A stretch of DNA of 64,000 bases from Owenia fusiformis (taxonomy: Eukaryota > Annelida > Polychaeta > Sabellida > Oweniidae), in contig CAIIXF020000003.1 in NCBI GenBank assembly GCA_903813345.2, forward strand, positions 7,465,815 to 7,529,814, given 5' to 3'. The notes under the pieces were generated by a model. That model did no database searches. It was not told the DNA's origin and saw only the letters and a list, made by a program, of their open reading frames with translations. Position numbers and translations under genes: made by a program. Of the stretch, positions 1-11,400 are shown piece by piece (the stretch's first letter is position 1; each line of letters starts with the position of its first letter).

Positions 1-2
1 TA

Positions 3-563
3 ACAACATCCCATACGGAGTGGTTCATAGGCACAGTGAAACCTCTTTTTGAAGAGTTATTTGCACAAGGTAACACTTCGGAGGAAGATGTCTGGAAAGA
101 GAAGCTTGAAAAAGCGCTCACACTTGTTAAAGTAGCAGGCAGGTGTATTGAAGATAATTATCGCCTGACTACATACCTCCTGAATCAAATAGTAGCTTGT
201 AGGAGGCACTCATACATTGGGATGAGAGCAGACAGGGACATCCCCTTCAGTATTACTAAGGAATTGATGTCTTTAGATAGCAGTTCTGGAAAATTATTCC
301 AGAACAAATTGCCAGATGTCAAAGATAGCCTCAGAACTGCTAAAGCTGACTTAGCTCAGACTCGCATTTTGGACTATACAGCTCCAAAGAAGAGTCAATC
401 TGACAAACCTGGTTTTTCAGATAATAAAGACTCAGGTCAATCTTCCTTTCGAGGTAGAGGAAGAGGAAGTAACAGAGGCTATAACAGGGGAAATAGAGGC
501 CGAGGTAGTTCAAGAGGAGTTGCCAAGTCCTCTAAAGGCCGGGGTCGTGGTACCCCTAAGTGA
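3..563 (+). CDS. DIRS gag-like ORF (5' partial)
   Basis: The reading frame is open to the left window edge, so the start is missing; the first in-frame ATG or GTG is not necessarily the true start. About 187 residues are visible. The N-terminal part is helical and charged. The last 45 residues are a basic glycine/arginine region with repeated RGRG, RGNRG and GRGRG motifs, as expected for a nucleic-acid-binding gag tail. It overlaps the start of the reverse transcriptase ORF in another frame, the usual DIRS arrangement. No zinc knuckle is visible. Function as gag is inferred from position and composition. Confidence 0.75.
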   Translation, partial: TTSHTEWFIGTVKPLFEELFAQGNTSEEDVWKEKLEKALTLVKVAGRCIEDNYRLTTYLLNQIVACRRHSYIGMRADRDIPFSITKELMSLDSSSGKLFQNKLPDVKDSLRTAKADLAQTRILDYTAPKKSQSDKPGFSDNKDSGQSSFRGRGRGSNRGYNRGNRGRGSSRGVAKSSKGRGRGTPK

Positions 564-2634
564 CTCTCCCCACGTCGGAAAATTGCCACAGTTCCCAATA
601 AGATGTTCAGGGGAACCAGTAGGAGCAAGGTTGCAGAAATATTGGCAAAATTGGGAATTAATAGGAGCTCACAGAATGATTTGCAACATTCTGAAGGAAG
701 GTTATTTTCTTCCTTTTCGGGAGTTCCCAGTTCTAACACAAATTCCAATTTGGTCAACATTTCCAAACCCTGTAAAGAAAGAAGCAATTTCCGACATAAT
801 AAATTTGCTCCTGCAAAAACAAGCAATAGAGAGAGTTTGGAACATAAACTCTGTAGGCTTTTACAGTCGAGTATTCTTAGTGCCCAAGAAAAATACAAAT
901 TGGAGGCCAATAACCGATTTGTCAATATTGAACACATTTCTGGAGGTGCCACATTTCAAAATGGACACACCAGAGATAGTGAAAAGGCATCTAAGAAAAG
1001 GAATGTGGTTTGCATCCCTGGATTTAGTGGATGCGTACTTGCACCTACCAATTGCAGCCCCTCATCGAAAGTATCTGAGGTTTGCAATTCAAGATCTAGG
1101 AGTTTTCCAATGGAAGACTCTACCATTTGGGGTGGCAATCGCACCTCTATTATTCACACAAGTGATGGCTCAGATAAAACAATATCTTCACACGAAACAC
1201 AATGTGAAGATTTTTCAGTACATCGACGATTGGCTCGTAGTGTCAAAGCCATATTCAACTGGTGATAGATCTAATAAGAAAGTTAGGTCTATTGATCAAC
1301 GTAGAAAAGTCAGAGTTAGAACCAACCCAGACTTTAGTGTTTTTGGGGTCAAAGTTCGACCTAACAAAAGGTGTGATCAAACCTACAAGAGAGCGAATAA
1401 GCTTGTTGATAAAAGAAATTCAATTATTCCTCTCAAAACCAGCACAAACTGCTCGTTTGTGGCAAAGAGTGCTAGGACTCTTGGCCGCAGCAGAGAAATG
1501 TGTTCCCTTGGGCCGTTTGAACATGAGAGAAACTCAGTTCGATTTGCAGACAAAATGGTCTCAAAAGACAGGAAATCAAGAGGACCAAGTAAAATGGTCT
1601 CACAAAACTCAGACAGAGCTCATGTGGTGGGTAACCACATTGGAGCTACAGGAAGGGGTACCTTTGGAGACCAAAGTACCCCAAATCAGTCTTTTTACAG
1701 ACAGCTCCCAAACTTCATGGGGAGCACACATGAACGGGATAGAACGTTCAGGCGTGTGGACACGTCAAGAACAAACTCTTCACATAAATGTGAAGGAATT
1801 GATGGCAATAGAGAAAGCTCTTTATGCTTTCAAAACGGATCTTGTGAATCAGACAGTCATGATTGCATCAGACAATGTGACAGCGATTTCATACATAAGA
1901 AATCAAGGGGTACCCACTCGTACGTGCTTTACCAAATAACAAAGAGATTGTTGAACTGGGCGAAACTTCACAATGTGAAGATTCAGGTAAGACACATCGC
2001 AGGCCGACTGAATGTGTTAGCAGACGCCCTGTCGAGAAAGAACCAAATCATTCAAACAGAGTGGTCTCTATCACATCAGGTTTTCAAAACCATATGCAAG
2101 ATATGGGGTCAACCTCATGTAGATCTCTTTGCCACAAGACACAATGCAAAAATCGATCTATTTGTGTCACCAGTACCCGATCCACTAGCTTGGAAAGTGG
2201 ATGCCTTGAGCATAGAGTGGAAGAACCTCTGGATTTACGCATTTCCTCCAACTCCTATATTGACAAAGGTTTTGGAGAGACTGAAAATGCAGGAGAATGT
2301 GGAAATGATTTTGATTGCTCCTTGGTGGCCGAAACAGCCATGGTTCACAAGTCTTCTGGAGACATCAGTAGATGTACCCAGGCTCCTGCCATTGATTCCA
2401 TCTCTGCTGAAACAACCACATATGATGGTGTTTCACAACAATGTATCAATGTTGAATCTTCACGCGTGGAGATTATCCACAAGCAGCTCAAAGCAAAGGG
2501 CTTTTCTGAAAAAGTTGCCCAACGCATGGCTAGACCACAAAGAATCTCCTCATCAAGAGTGTATGATTCAAGATGGAATATTTGGTCTAAGTGGTGTAGT
2601 GAAAGACAAAAAGATAGTCTCAATGCCCCTGTAG
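520..2634 (+). pseudogene. DIRS reverse transcriptase / RNase H ORF, interrupted by two frame changes
   Basis: Frame 1 from about 540 carries RT motifs: FLVPKKNTNWRPITDL, a LDLVDAYLHLPI block, LPFGVAIAP and the catalytic YIDDW at 1219-1233. Between about 1250 and 1262 the conserved protein moves to frame 2 (LIRKLGLLINVEKSEL, then RNase H FTDSSQTSWGA near 1693), where it stops at 1939. From about 1915 it returns to frame 1 (LNWAKLHNVKIQVRHIAG, LADALSRK) and runs through VDLFATRHNAKIDLF and APWWPKQPWF to about 2480, where the recombinase ORF starts in frame 3. The two shifts break the enzyme, so this copy should not give intact RT unless the shifts are sequencing errors. RNase H follows RT directly, as in DIRS and Ty3 groups; the recombinase downstream settles the family. 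Confidence 0.92.
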
Positions 2635-3521
2635 AACAGGTGGCAGAATTCTTCAATTGGCTATTTGAAGAAAAGGGCCTCCAGCCTAGCACTATTGCAG
2701 GCTATAGAACAGCCATCAGTAATACAATCAAAGATGCTTCTGGTGTAGATATAGGCTCCCATCCTTTGTTGGGAAATCTACTGAAAAATTTCAAACAAGA
2801 CAGGCCTAGATGTTTAGAACTTGTGCCAAATTGGGATTTGAATCTAGTTTTGCTAGGTTTAATGAGACCCCCTTTTGAGCCTATAGAATTGATAGACTTA
2901 AAATTCTTAACTTGGAAAACTGTGTTCCTAGTTTCACTTGCGTCTGCTGCAAGAAGAAGTGAAATTCATGCTTTAGCTATAGATAAAGTTTCACATAACT
3001 TGAGCAAAGCTATTTATTATCTAGGATATAGAGCTGACTTTGTTCCCAAGACTTTTCTCAAGACTGGGAATGCAAATCTGTTGTCAGATATCGAGATAAA
3101 AGCTCTTGAAAATCCTGATGATCCTGACGAACGTCTCTTGTGTCCAGTCAGGAGTTTGAAAGTCTACTTAAGAAGATCTAAGGATTTAAGATCAGACCAG
3201 AAGAACCTATTCTTGTCTTATAAGAAAGGTTACAATAAAGACATTCACAAAAACACTGTATCATCATGGATCAAGCAGTGTGTAGTACGAGCATTACAGG
3301 CAGTACCAGAATCTTCAGCGGTAAAGTTTAGAGTACATGCTCACCAACTGAGAGCATTAGCAACGTCACTAGCTTTCTCAAAGAAAACTAGTTCTGTGGA
3401 CATTTTGAAGGCTGGAAGATGGTCTAATCTTACTACTTTCATCAAGTTTTATTTGAAAGACATTACAGTAAAGGACTCTTCCAGTGACTTACACTTTATT
3501 GCGGGTAATACTGAAATTTAA
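2340..3521 (+). CDS. DIRS tyrosine recombinase
   Basis: Single open frame. The N-terminal SAM-like core-binding region begins near 2450 (KQLKAKGFSEKVAQRM, YDSRWNIWSKWC, PSTIAGYRTAIS). The catalytic part shows ASAARRSEIHAL (first Arg, near 2950), HAHQLRALATS (HxxR, near 3340) and GRWSNLTTFIKFYLKD with the likely nucleophile Tyr at 3450-3452. This R-HxxR-Y set is the tyrosine recombinase signature; in DIRS elements it inserts a circular DNA intermediate without target duplication. The ATG at 2340 is the nearest in-frame start before the domain. The frame is also open further upstream, overlapping the RT ORF, so the real start is uncertain. Unlike the RT it has no visible lesion. Confidence 0.92.
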   Translation: MVHKSSGDISRCTQAPAIDSISAETTTYDGVSQQCINVESSRVEIIHKQLKAKGFSEKVAQRMARPQRISSSRVYDSRWNIWSKWCSERQKDSLNAPVEQVAEFFNWLFEEKGLQPSTIAGYRTAISNTIKDASGVDIGSHPLLGNLLKNFKQDRPRCLELVPNWDLNLVLLGLMRPPFEPIELIDLKFLTWKTVFLVSLASAARRSEIHALAIDKVSHNLSKAIYYLGYRADFVPKTFLKTGNANLLSDIEIKALENPDDPDERLLCPVRSLKVYLRRSKDLRSDQKNLFLSYKKGYNKDIHKNTVSSWIKQCVVRALQAVPESSAVKFRVHAHQLRALATSLAFSKKTSSVDILKAGRWSNLTTFIKFYLKDITVKDSSSDLHFIAGNTEI

Positions 3522-3794
3522 TGTCTTGTGATATAAATTATATCCACCATAGAAAGGCTGTAGTGTAAATAAATTAGAGTTGGAACACTAAGTGTGCATT
3601 TGTTTTTTTATGATTTACACTTTCCCTGTAACTTCTAAATTTGTTTAGATTAAAGGCGATTTGTCAGCCATTGGTTGAGAACCATAATTTTACATGTTTG
3701 TCTATGAAGTTAATCTATGAGGCCCACCACCAAGTATGGTGTATTCAGCAATTAGTAGCATATTACGGTAAGTGTAAGAGTTTACATAATAAAA

Positions 3795-3857
3795 TCCCAA
3801 AATTTCAGTAATTTTGGTTTTTATAAGAAAACTATACTTACCTAATATGCTACTAAT
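3795..3857 (-). repeat. DIRS internal complementary region arm (pairs with 4021-4083)
   Basis: This 63-nt stretch is the exact reverse complement of 4021-4083. A third, shorter direct version of the inner part (AATTAGTAGCATATTA) lies at about 3752-3768. In DIRS elements such complementary segments template joining of the ends into a circle. The region from 3522 to 4083 contains no coding sequence. Confidence 0.85.
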
Positions 3858-4020
3858 CATAGGACCCACCCATCCACCCCGCCTATTACATAGATGGGTT
3901 TTGTAAGTAATTAGGATGGACAAAATTGAGGTCATAGACTCGTGACGGAGACAGGGTTGTCACGAAATACATACATGTATAAGTTTCACCATAGAAAGGC
4001 TATATGGTAGGATTAAGGCA

Positions 4021-4083
4021 ATTAGTAGCATATTAGGTAAGTATAGTTTTCTTATAAAAACCAAAATTACTGAAATTTTGGGA
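4021..4083 (+). repeat. Outer end of DIRS right terminal repeat
   Basis: Exact inverted partner of 3795-3857. Similarity stops at 4083, which I take as the right end of the element. Confidence 0.75.
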
Positions 4084-4283
4084 GCTTCTTCGTTCATAAA
4101 CAGTCTTCAATACGCCCATCTCATTCGCAGCTCGTTCAGGTGTGCAACGTTGTACAACGCGTCCCTTAGTCTAGAAGGTCATCATGACCTGATTACAGAA
4201 CGGTATGGTCGCCATCGAATTTTGAATCGATTCAAAATTCTAAAATCACCTTCCCGTCCGAGAACGTTCATGAAATATCTAAG

Positions 4284-5096
4284 AGGTGAAACTTCTAGGA
4301 GTGAAATGTGTAGGTGTGAGAACTCTAGTTGAGATGTCTAGGGGTGATATGTCTATCGGGTAAATGTCCAGGGGATGAAATGTCTAAGGAGTTTTGAAAC
4401 AACTTGGGGTGAAATGTATAGGGCATAAAATGTTCAGGGAGAGAAATGTCTAAGGGGCAAAACATCTTTGGGTGAAATGTTCTATGGGTGAAATGTCTAA
4501 GGGGTGAAACATCTAGGGGTGAAATGTCCATAGGGTGAAATGTCTACTATTGTCAAGGGGATGAAATGTCTTAGTTGTGAAACATCTAAGGGTGAAATAT
4601 ATAAGGGGTGAAATGTCCAAGAGGTCACCCCTGGACTTTTCATCCCTTAGACATTTCACCCCTCGAAATATCAGCCCTGAAACGTTATACCCCTAAGATG
4701 TTATACCCCGACACATTTCACATCCTGGACGCTTCACCGCCATATATATGAATATACATGCATAATATCAAAGGCTGCGTCATTAGAGAATTTTAATTCA
4801 ATTAACATGAAAGTATTTAATTTCTTCTCCAAGTAACACTTAATTAATTGAGGGTGAAATGCCAAGAAGTAAGAGGTCTAAGGGGTGTTATATCTAGGGG
4901 TGAAATGTCTAGGAGTGAAACATCTAGGGGTGAAATGTCTATGGGGTAAAATCTCCAGGGGATGAAATGTCTAATGGGTGAAACATCTGGGGGTGAATTG
5001 TCTAAGGGCCAAACAACTAAAACAACTAAGGGGTGAAATGTATAGGAGATGAAAAGTCTTGAAGTGAAATGTCCAAAAGGGAAAAGGTCTAGAAAT
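4284..5096. repeat. Degenerate minisatellite based on GGGGTGAAATGTCTA, with an inverted block
   Basis: Units of about 13-18 nt (GGGTGAAATGTCTA and GGTGAAACATCTA variants) recur from 4284 to 4625 and from 4848 to 5096. From about 4625 to 4735 the same motif runs on the opposite strand (CATTTCACCCCT). The stretch 4740-4847 is unique AT-rich sequence. Long open frames here on the minus strand only translate the repeat. Confidence 0.9.
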
Positions 5097-5879
5097 ATAT
5101 ATATGTACCAAAAAATCATTCAAATTCCTCCTTAAATTTCATTTTATGAGTATTTATTCTATAAGAACTGCATTCTGTTTCATCTATGTTGGTCTAGAAA
5201 TGAAAGAAAAATATTTATATACGCATGGTGATAAGAAGTGGAAAATTAAATAAAAAAGGGTAGATGATAGTATATCTGAAAATGAAATGAAACTGAAATA
5301 TTTGCAAATACGTTTTATTTTTTTCTTAAAAAGTGATAAAGCTATGGGCATGGGATTACTACAGTCTCCCACAGAAATAGTTGTGCATATTCAGGAATAT
5401 TTTCAAGCCCAAATCTTGAATAAAACAAAAGAAATGGAAGATAACATAAGTACCCCCTTTAAATTGGGGGCATTTTAGGGGGTTAATCAGTTATTTCTCT
5501 TTAAACAATCATTTTTACACATTGAAAAAATTTCATAATATAATTTGATGTACCATTGATCAAGATAAGCTATCAAAGGTGTCCTTGTGTTCCAGTTATG
5601 AGTATAAAAATTAATTTTAAATTTTGGGTTAAATTGTAGGGGGCGCCACCTATAGGGCCGATTTTCAAATCCGTTGCCGGGGCTAGGACAAAGAATTCAA
5701 GCTCAAAATAACCCCAAGACCTTGCTTTATATGAATCCAGTGAGAAACTTAGGGCACAAAAAGTTTTTTAATATTTTGCTCAGCTGCTGACCTATCAAGT
5801 AATAATGGACATAGGTCAAGAAGAACATTGGTGGTCATTTAAATTAACGGTCATTTTTAAATTAACGAACATAAGCTTC
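5097..5879. other. Non-coding stretch, nothing recognised
   Basis: AT-rich sequence without domains or splice-bounded exons that I can support. It includes a short run AGGGGGCGCCACC near 5638. The short frames here carry no recognisable protein. Confidence 0.5.
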
Positions 5880-6213
5880 CAGTGACTAGTCGCTTTCTCC
5901 ATTGTGAACATATTAATCATTCTTAGACCCCCATCCTCAAAATCCCCTATCAGAGTATTTCGCTTAATTTTCTCACCTTTTCCTCCCCATAAAACTAATA
6001 GACTAGTCGTTGAGCCTTCGTCAAGATATCATCAGGCGTATTGGTCATTGTCATCGAGTATATTAGCTTCGAAACTGCCTGGGACTTGATTATGAGTACC
6101 TTTCCATAAAAAGTAAGATCTCGTTTTGACCACAATATAAGAACCTTTTCAAGCATATTTAACTTTCTCTCAAAATTATCCGTGTTATTTGCATTTGTGT
6201 CATATAGCAATCA
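5880..6213 (-). mobile_element. Non-LTR (LINE) retrotransposon fragment, reverse transcriptase C-terminal part
   Basis: Minus-strand translation gives NFERKLNMLEKVLILWSK, then DLTFYGKVLIIKSQAVSKLI, the block that follows the RT domain in many LINE ORF2 proteins. After a frame break near 5998, a stretch with GDFEDGGLRMI continues the same protein. Both ends are lost and the frame is broken, so this is a dead fragment. The closest fit is the CR1/L2/Jockey-like broad group; the clade cannot be settled from so short a piece. It may belong to the same family as the tail at 11690-12178. Confidence 0.8.
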
Positions 6214-6959
6214 CAAATCAGTGAACACATCATGGATCAGTATGAAACTGACTGGACCTATAGCGAAATACATGTCCCATACCTTGTGAAATTTTCATCT
6301 CTTTTGAGCAAATACTCACAATTAAAGAGACATTTTCTATGAACTTTGGAGAATCTTTGTTGATTTTGACCCTTGATTAAGTAACAACTGTTTTGATTGG
6401 CTGGTGATTTAATGGCTATTTGAAAGTTTGTTCGCTCAGTCCCGACAATTGTATAAGCTGCACCAAGGGTATGGAAAGAGGTGAAATACCCTTGGACCAA
6501 GGATGCCCAAATTATAAAAAAATGTAACCATATTTAGACAAATGAATGCATTGTTGTAAAAATCTTTAGTTTTCCTAAAATAAAGTATATCCACTTTGGA
6601 AATATTTAGAAATCAAACATGGCAAGGAATAATATGCATAATATTCCAATAATTATTGTCCTTACTTTACTTCTACTCTGGTAGATCTGATACCAACTTG
6701 ATAAAAACCATAGTTATACCCCCTCTGGTAAATTTTTGGTAAGCCTTACGCGACATTCAATAAAATGAATTGTTTTGATTTAGCACAAAAATCGTGACAA
6801 GTGAACTTTTGATTTATGAAACATTGACTACAAGAGGTATATACTATTTCCCCTTTTGTTTACATGTGGAGGAGGAGGGGTTCATTTCATAAAAATTAAA
6901 ATAAATAAATTTGTGAATGAGACCCAATCATCACTTCAATTTTAATAACAAGTAATTTG
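6214..6959. other. Non-coding stretch, nothing recognised
   Basis: AT-rich. An 80-codon minus-strand frame at 6258-6500 has no motif I recognise and no exon-like borders. Confidence 0.4.
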
Positions 6960-7335
6960 TTAAGACTGACTTCAATTTTTTCTAAATCATCTACAAGTTC
7001 TCTGAAGTTATAATTTGACTTTAGTTTTGAGAATTTACCTTCAACGTTAACATAGGTTTAAAAGGTATTTTTCAACTTTCTTCAAATCGACCAATTTCAA
7101 AATCATCTACAAGTTTTCGAAAGTTTGTTTTAAGTATTTGACCTTCAATGACCCTTTCAAGGTCAAAAAGGTATGTTTTCAATTTGGTTAAAATTGACGT
7201 ATTTCTTTTTTCAAAATTATCTACATTTTTTCGAAAGTTCAAATCTGACTTTAGATTCTGAGATTCGATCTTCAGTAACCTTCTCAAAGTAGAAAAGGTC
7301 AGGAAGGTATTCTTCAACTTGCTAGATACTTTCTC
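6960..7335 (-). repeat. Relic copy of the AGGTCA-rich repeat, inverted
   Basis: On the minus strand it repeats the layout of the arrays at 24591-26294 and 39131-41350: a GTAGATGATTTT-like block, a GAAGTTGAAAA-like block, then AAGGTCATTGAAGGTCAAA (best preserved at 7137-7175). About two and a half diverged units remain. It is in opposite orientation to the two large copies and much older by divergence. Confidence 0.75.
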
Positions 7336-7916
7336 ACGTGTAACAGATCGGAAAGGCATTCAGAAAAACATTTTCACCTAGAACCACTCTCCGAACCTCA
7401 TATGAACAAAATAGATAGGCACAGTCATACAATTGGTCATTGAAAATGTCATAAATATCATATTGATATTACCTAAGTCTATTCTCCTTTTTTCAATGAA
7501 AAATGAATGAAAATCTGATGGAAAGTTGGAATTATTTTCACATATTTTTGTGTGTTAACTTCAAAGAAAAATTCTAAGATAACCATCGAGGTCAGACATT
7601 TTAAGTATACACTAGCATGTTTCTTAGGATACAAATTTTGTAAATAAGGACATTTAAATTGAAAATATAAAATCATTGACATTTTTTTTGATTTGAAAAC
7701 TTATCATATAATTGTTAATTTTACCTCTTGGAGATGAAAGGGTTAATTTTCTCAATTTTGTACGAGCAAACATCCAAAAAGCGACCAGATCCTTAAAGCT
7801 GACACTCTCACCTTTGCAATGGTGTATTGAAACCTGAGGACTAACAGCGGCCCTACTTTGGATTGAAATATGCCAACCGTCAAAGTGATTAAATGATCAA
7901 GGCTAATTAAACTTAC
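7336..7916. other. AT-rich sequence and presumed start of a P450 intron
   Basis: Follows the splice donor of the P450 exon at 7917-8456 on the minus strand. No second exon is recognised between 1 and 7916; that range is filled by the DIRS element and repeats. Confidence 0.5.
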
Positions 7917-8456
7917 CAACTTCAAAATGTATTTTGTGATACAGCGATCTAAAGGGGTGATTGGATTGAACGCTTCACCATTGTGTGACAAAAACTCTGT
8001 AATGCATTCTTCAATCGATTCAATAGATATATCAACCATACGATCAGATGCTTCTCCATACTGTTTGAGTCCCTGGACAGCAAGTTTTCGCATTAGCTTA
8101 TGCGATTCGTTGAAGTCTTGAAAGGCAACACCTTTGTCGCCACCTGGAATGGCAAAAAGGAATCGCCAAGATTTTGGTCGTCCTGCAAAATCATCTGACC
8201 TAGTCATCATGATCGTTTCATAATCGCTACAAACAACAACTTCTTCTCTGAAAAGTTGGAGTTTGAAGACATTTCCGAATTCCTTCGCCCATTCTTGAAT
8301 CTGAATATATGGTAGGTCTTTGGAGAGTTGTAGCGCATTTCCTATTAAAGGAATGCCTTTTGGTCCAGGTATGTCTATCTTCCGCCATCTGAATAGGAAT
8401 GCAATTAGAAAAAATATTCCTACAACCAAAGACCCTGTGATAAGTACAACTGCCAT
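7917..8456 (-). CDS. Cytochrome P450 exon 1 (intact copy, isolated)
   Basis: 540 nt, 180 codons, ATG at 8456 and donor G|GTAAGT after 7917. It encodes a hydrophobic membrane anchor (VLITGSLVVGIFFLIAFLF), basic RWRK, the proline hinge IPGPKGIPLIGN, and the region to helix C-D (FNESHKLMRKLAVQGLKQYG). The fold and the PGPKG hinge fit an ER-bound clan 2 (CYP1/CYP17-like) monooxygenase. The usual helix C Trp (WxxxR) is His here. The reading frame is clean, but no exon 2-6 lies at lower coordinates in this window, so it is either the start of a gene continuing past the DIRS element or an orphan exon. Upstream ATGs are in frame, but the ATG at 8456 aligns with all other copies. Confidence 0.88.
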
Positions 8457-11400
8457 CGTTGAACTACTTATAAGTGCCAAAAAATATGATGAAGATCGCA
8501 TAAAAACAGCTCCGTTATCTATCATCTGGGTCAACGTGTAACGATTATACTCACGGGGACTATCCAGGCCCAGTTATGATTCTCGAAATCGCGAACAAGT
8601 ACCCGCTGAAAATGCGAGCATATATCCGATTCTTTGCACAATCTGGGAAAATGGACCAAATTGGTGATAATACATTTATAAGGCTCTGTAATACGACATC
8701 AATACCTTTAAAATATGTATATTTACCTAAAATTGATATGAAATATGATCGATTCTTCTTTGCTGTTATGGAAAACGGGCGTACATACTCCAAAGTGTCC
8801 ATGCCATAGAAGGCTGATTTGGTTGAAATATCAAAGCATAACGTCAAATATGAAAATTAGTATACTATCAACCAGAAATCGACGTTATCAATCAAATATA
8901 TTATAAATATCTTTATTTCAGTTCCAGAGTCCATATGTAAGATGAAATCAAATTATCATTTTGAAATGCATTCAGACTACGTACTGAACTTATCTTCTGT
9001 AAGCATAAATAAACACATTTTTTTAATCTATTTGAAAAAGATTTTACCTCATTTCGACCCGCTTAGATTTTTTGAAAGGCACACTTTTAAATAATGTGTC
9101 AAGTACTCTCGGGTGAATTTATATGAACTGCATCATTCAATTGCTCATTTTGGTGTTTAAGTAAAGTTAGTCCTTACATACACACCCCATTCTCTTAAAC
9201 GGCGTAGCACCGGAAGTTTACGACGTTATACCCAGTATATTCGGCGGGAGATACGAAAATACTCATTAATTTAGACGTTTTGACAGTCTAATGAATATGG
9301 TCATTTCCATTTTCATTTTATGACAGAACTGTAGGCAATATGTACAATTGACATATCAGTTTATTTCTTAGATTCTCAAACCAAATATCTCACAAAAGAT
9401 CTGTGATATGTTGATTGCACTCCATCATGATGAACCATCACGTCTCATTTCTTGTCAGTCTTTCTAGTAAAACATAAAGATGCTATTAATTAAATAATTT
9501 ATATTTCCCTAACTTATATATGGACACATCAGTCGACTAGTCACCAAAAGATTGAAAAGACATCTGTGACAGCGTCGTATATTAATTAGCTATATGACTC
9601 TAATAAGCTTAATTAGCTTTTTTAACATTATACTAAATATATAAACAAAGGGTGCATTTTTGTACTTGCTTTTTTATTTTATCTTTTTTGAAAATACACC
9701 CTTAACCTAATTATCACATAATCCTAATTAGCTTAATTAAGTGCATACCCACGTTTCCTGGGGAAATGAAGTGCATTTACAAAACATTTATAAGGGAGGG
9801 GGGAGGGAAATAATTATAAAATTTCTCAATAACGTGTACCTTATTATTGTTAACTCTGTTAGCAAGGTCAATATGACATTACATGGTAATACAGAACTTA
9901 GTGATGAAGATAATAAACTTCTTCTGTAAGCTACTTTAAAAGATATATATTACACACCAAACCAGAATTTGCCATATTGCATACTGTTTTTCATGTGAAA
10001 CCTCTAATACCAGACTTGATTATATTTTTGTTTACATATGAACAGTTATGAATGTCTGTAAAATAATGTTGTATTTGATTTGTATACTAGAATTACGTTG
10101 ATAAACAAATAACAAACAAGAATGTGTTTTGTTTGGCGATATTACATAATGTTACATAATATATTTCTAAATACTAATTGAAATAAATGATTATACCATG
10201 ACTAATTGACTAACTACCTAAAGATTATATAATAAGTGTATATGTAGTTGCGTTATTAAAAAACAACCGCGCACTTGTTCCACTATAAACAGTGCTCCAG
10301 AGGCTGTCAAGAACAGAATGAGCATAGCTCAAATAAATGAGAGTACAATAACAACGGTACATACAATGTTCAAAAGCGCTAAGGCAGACATGAACTGTGA
10401 TGTAAAAGTGCAAGTGTACGTAAAAAACTGAGAATCGAGTAAAAACTGTGAAACAGGTACAAATACATTTACAAAAACGTCACGTTACGTGACACCTTAT
10501 ACAAACATAATAACAGATATAAATGCAATCAAAAACTATAAATGAACAGCGTGTAACTGCAAGCATATAAATTACAAAGAGTTACAATATAAATACCGAT
10601 GCGGATTAATTTGTATGACTAAACTGTAACAATAAAGACAATCAAGAACAGTGACTCAACCAGTAGAATACCGTGTAGTAAAATGCTTCTTACATTGGCA
10701 TTCGGCAAGGCTAAAAGACATTCATAAAAATGTGCTACAGGCGCATTGGTTTACACGCTATTAGAAAATATGAACACATAAATTACAACAGAATGTTTAC
10801 AATATTACAATTTATTACATACTGTATTCGAAGAAAACACACAATAACCATTACATGTAATATTTGGAGATATCGTGGAGATATCAAGGGAGTGAATACT
10901 TCATTGATGAGGATGCTTTGGTAACGCGAATTTCTTGTCCATCATCCCCGAGGGACACCAACAACTAGCATTTGATCATTAGGACCATTAGTGTATTATT
11001 AAGTAACGTATTAACTAACGTTTTAATATAATTATTGCTATTCTAAAAGAACATAAAACTGACAACAGTGCCAAGATGAACAAACAAACACCTGTTTGCA
11101 TCATGATTTGTTTTTGACATTTTATTTGGGAATTGAATAACATTTAGAGGCAAGGACACTTGAAATACCTCAGAACTTGAATATATTTCTTCTTTATTAT
11201 TAACAGCAAATGAAACCGGGTACTGGACACTAAACCTTGGTAGATTTATATCTGTGATTCACCTCCCCAACCAACACCCCTCTTCGATTTTCTTTTAGAC
11301 AAAATTTAATCTTGGTATGATTGATGATTTCTTGACCTTACCTTGCTCTTAATATTCGTAATATTATGCTTTAACATGTACGGGTAAAAACATCAGAAAT

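Larger units (their letters stand above)
1..4083 (+). mobile_element. DIRS-like tyrosine-recombinase retrotransposon, 5' end outside window
   Basis: Seen: in order, a gag-like ORF ending in RGG-rich repeats, a reverse transcriptase with YIDDW at 1219-1233, RNase H, a post-RNase H segment with the APWWPKQPWF-type motif typical of DIRS elements, and a tyrosine recombinase. The end holds a 63-nt inverted pair (3795-3857 against 4021-4083). Known: DIRS elements lack an integrase and DDE enzyme, carry overlapping ORFs, and have an internal complementary region that repeats the outer end of the terminal repeats in inverse orientation. The left terminal repeat and the start of gag lie outside the window. 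Two frame changes in the RT/RNase H part suggest the copy is inactive. The right end is placed at 4083, where the inverted pair stops. Confidence 0.93.

Noticed and set aside
479-952. 157-codon minus-strand frame within the DIRS element
   Set aside because: Antisense shadow of the gag and reverse transcriptase region, where the plus strand has clear motifs.
4325-5119. Minus-strand frames rich in HFTPRHLN/DISPLDVS
   Set aside because: Translation of the GGGGTGAAATGTCTA minisatellite.
6258-6500. 80-codon minus-strand frame
   Set aside because: No motif or neighbour supports it. Between a LINE fragment and repeats it is most likely chance.
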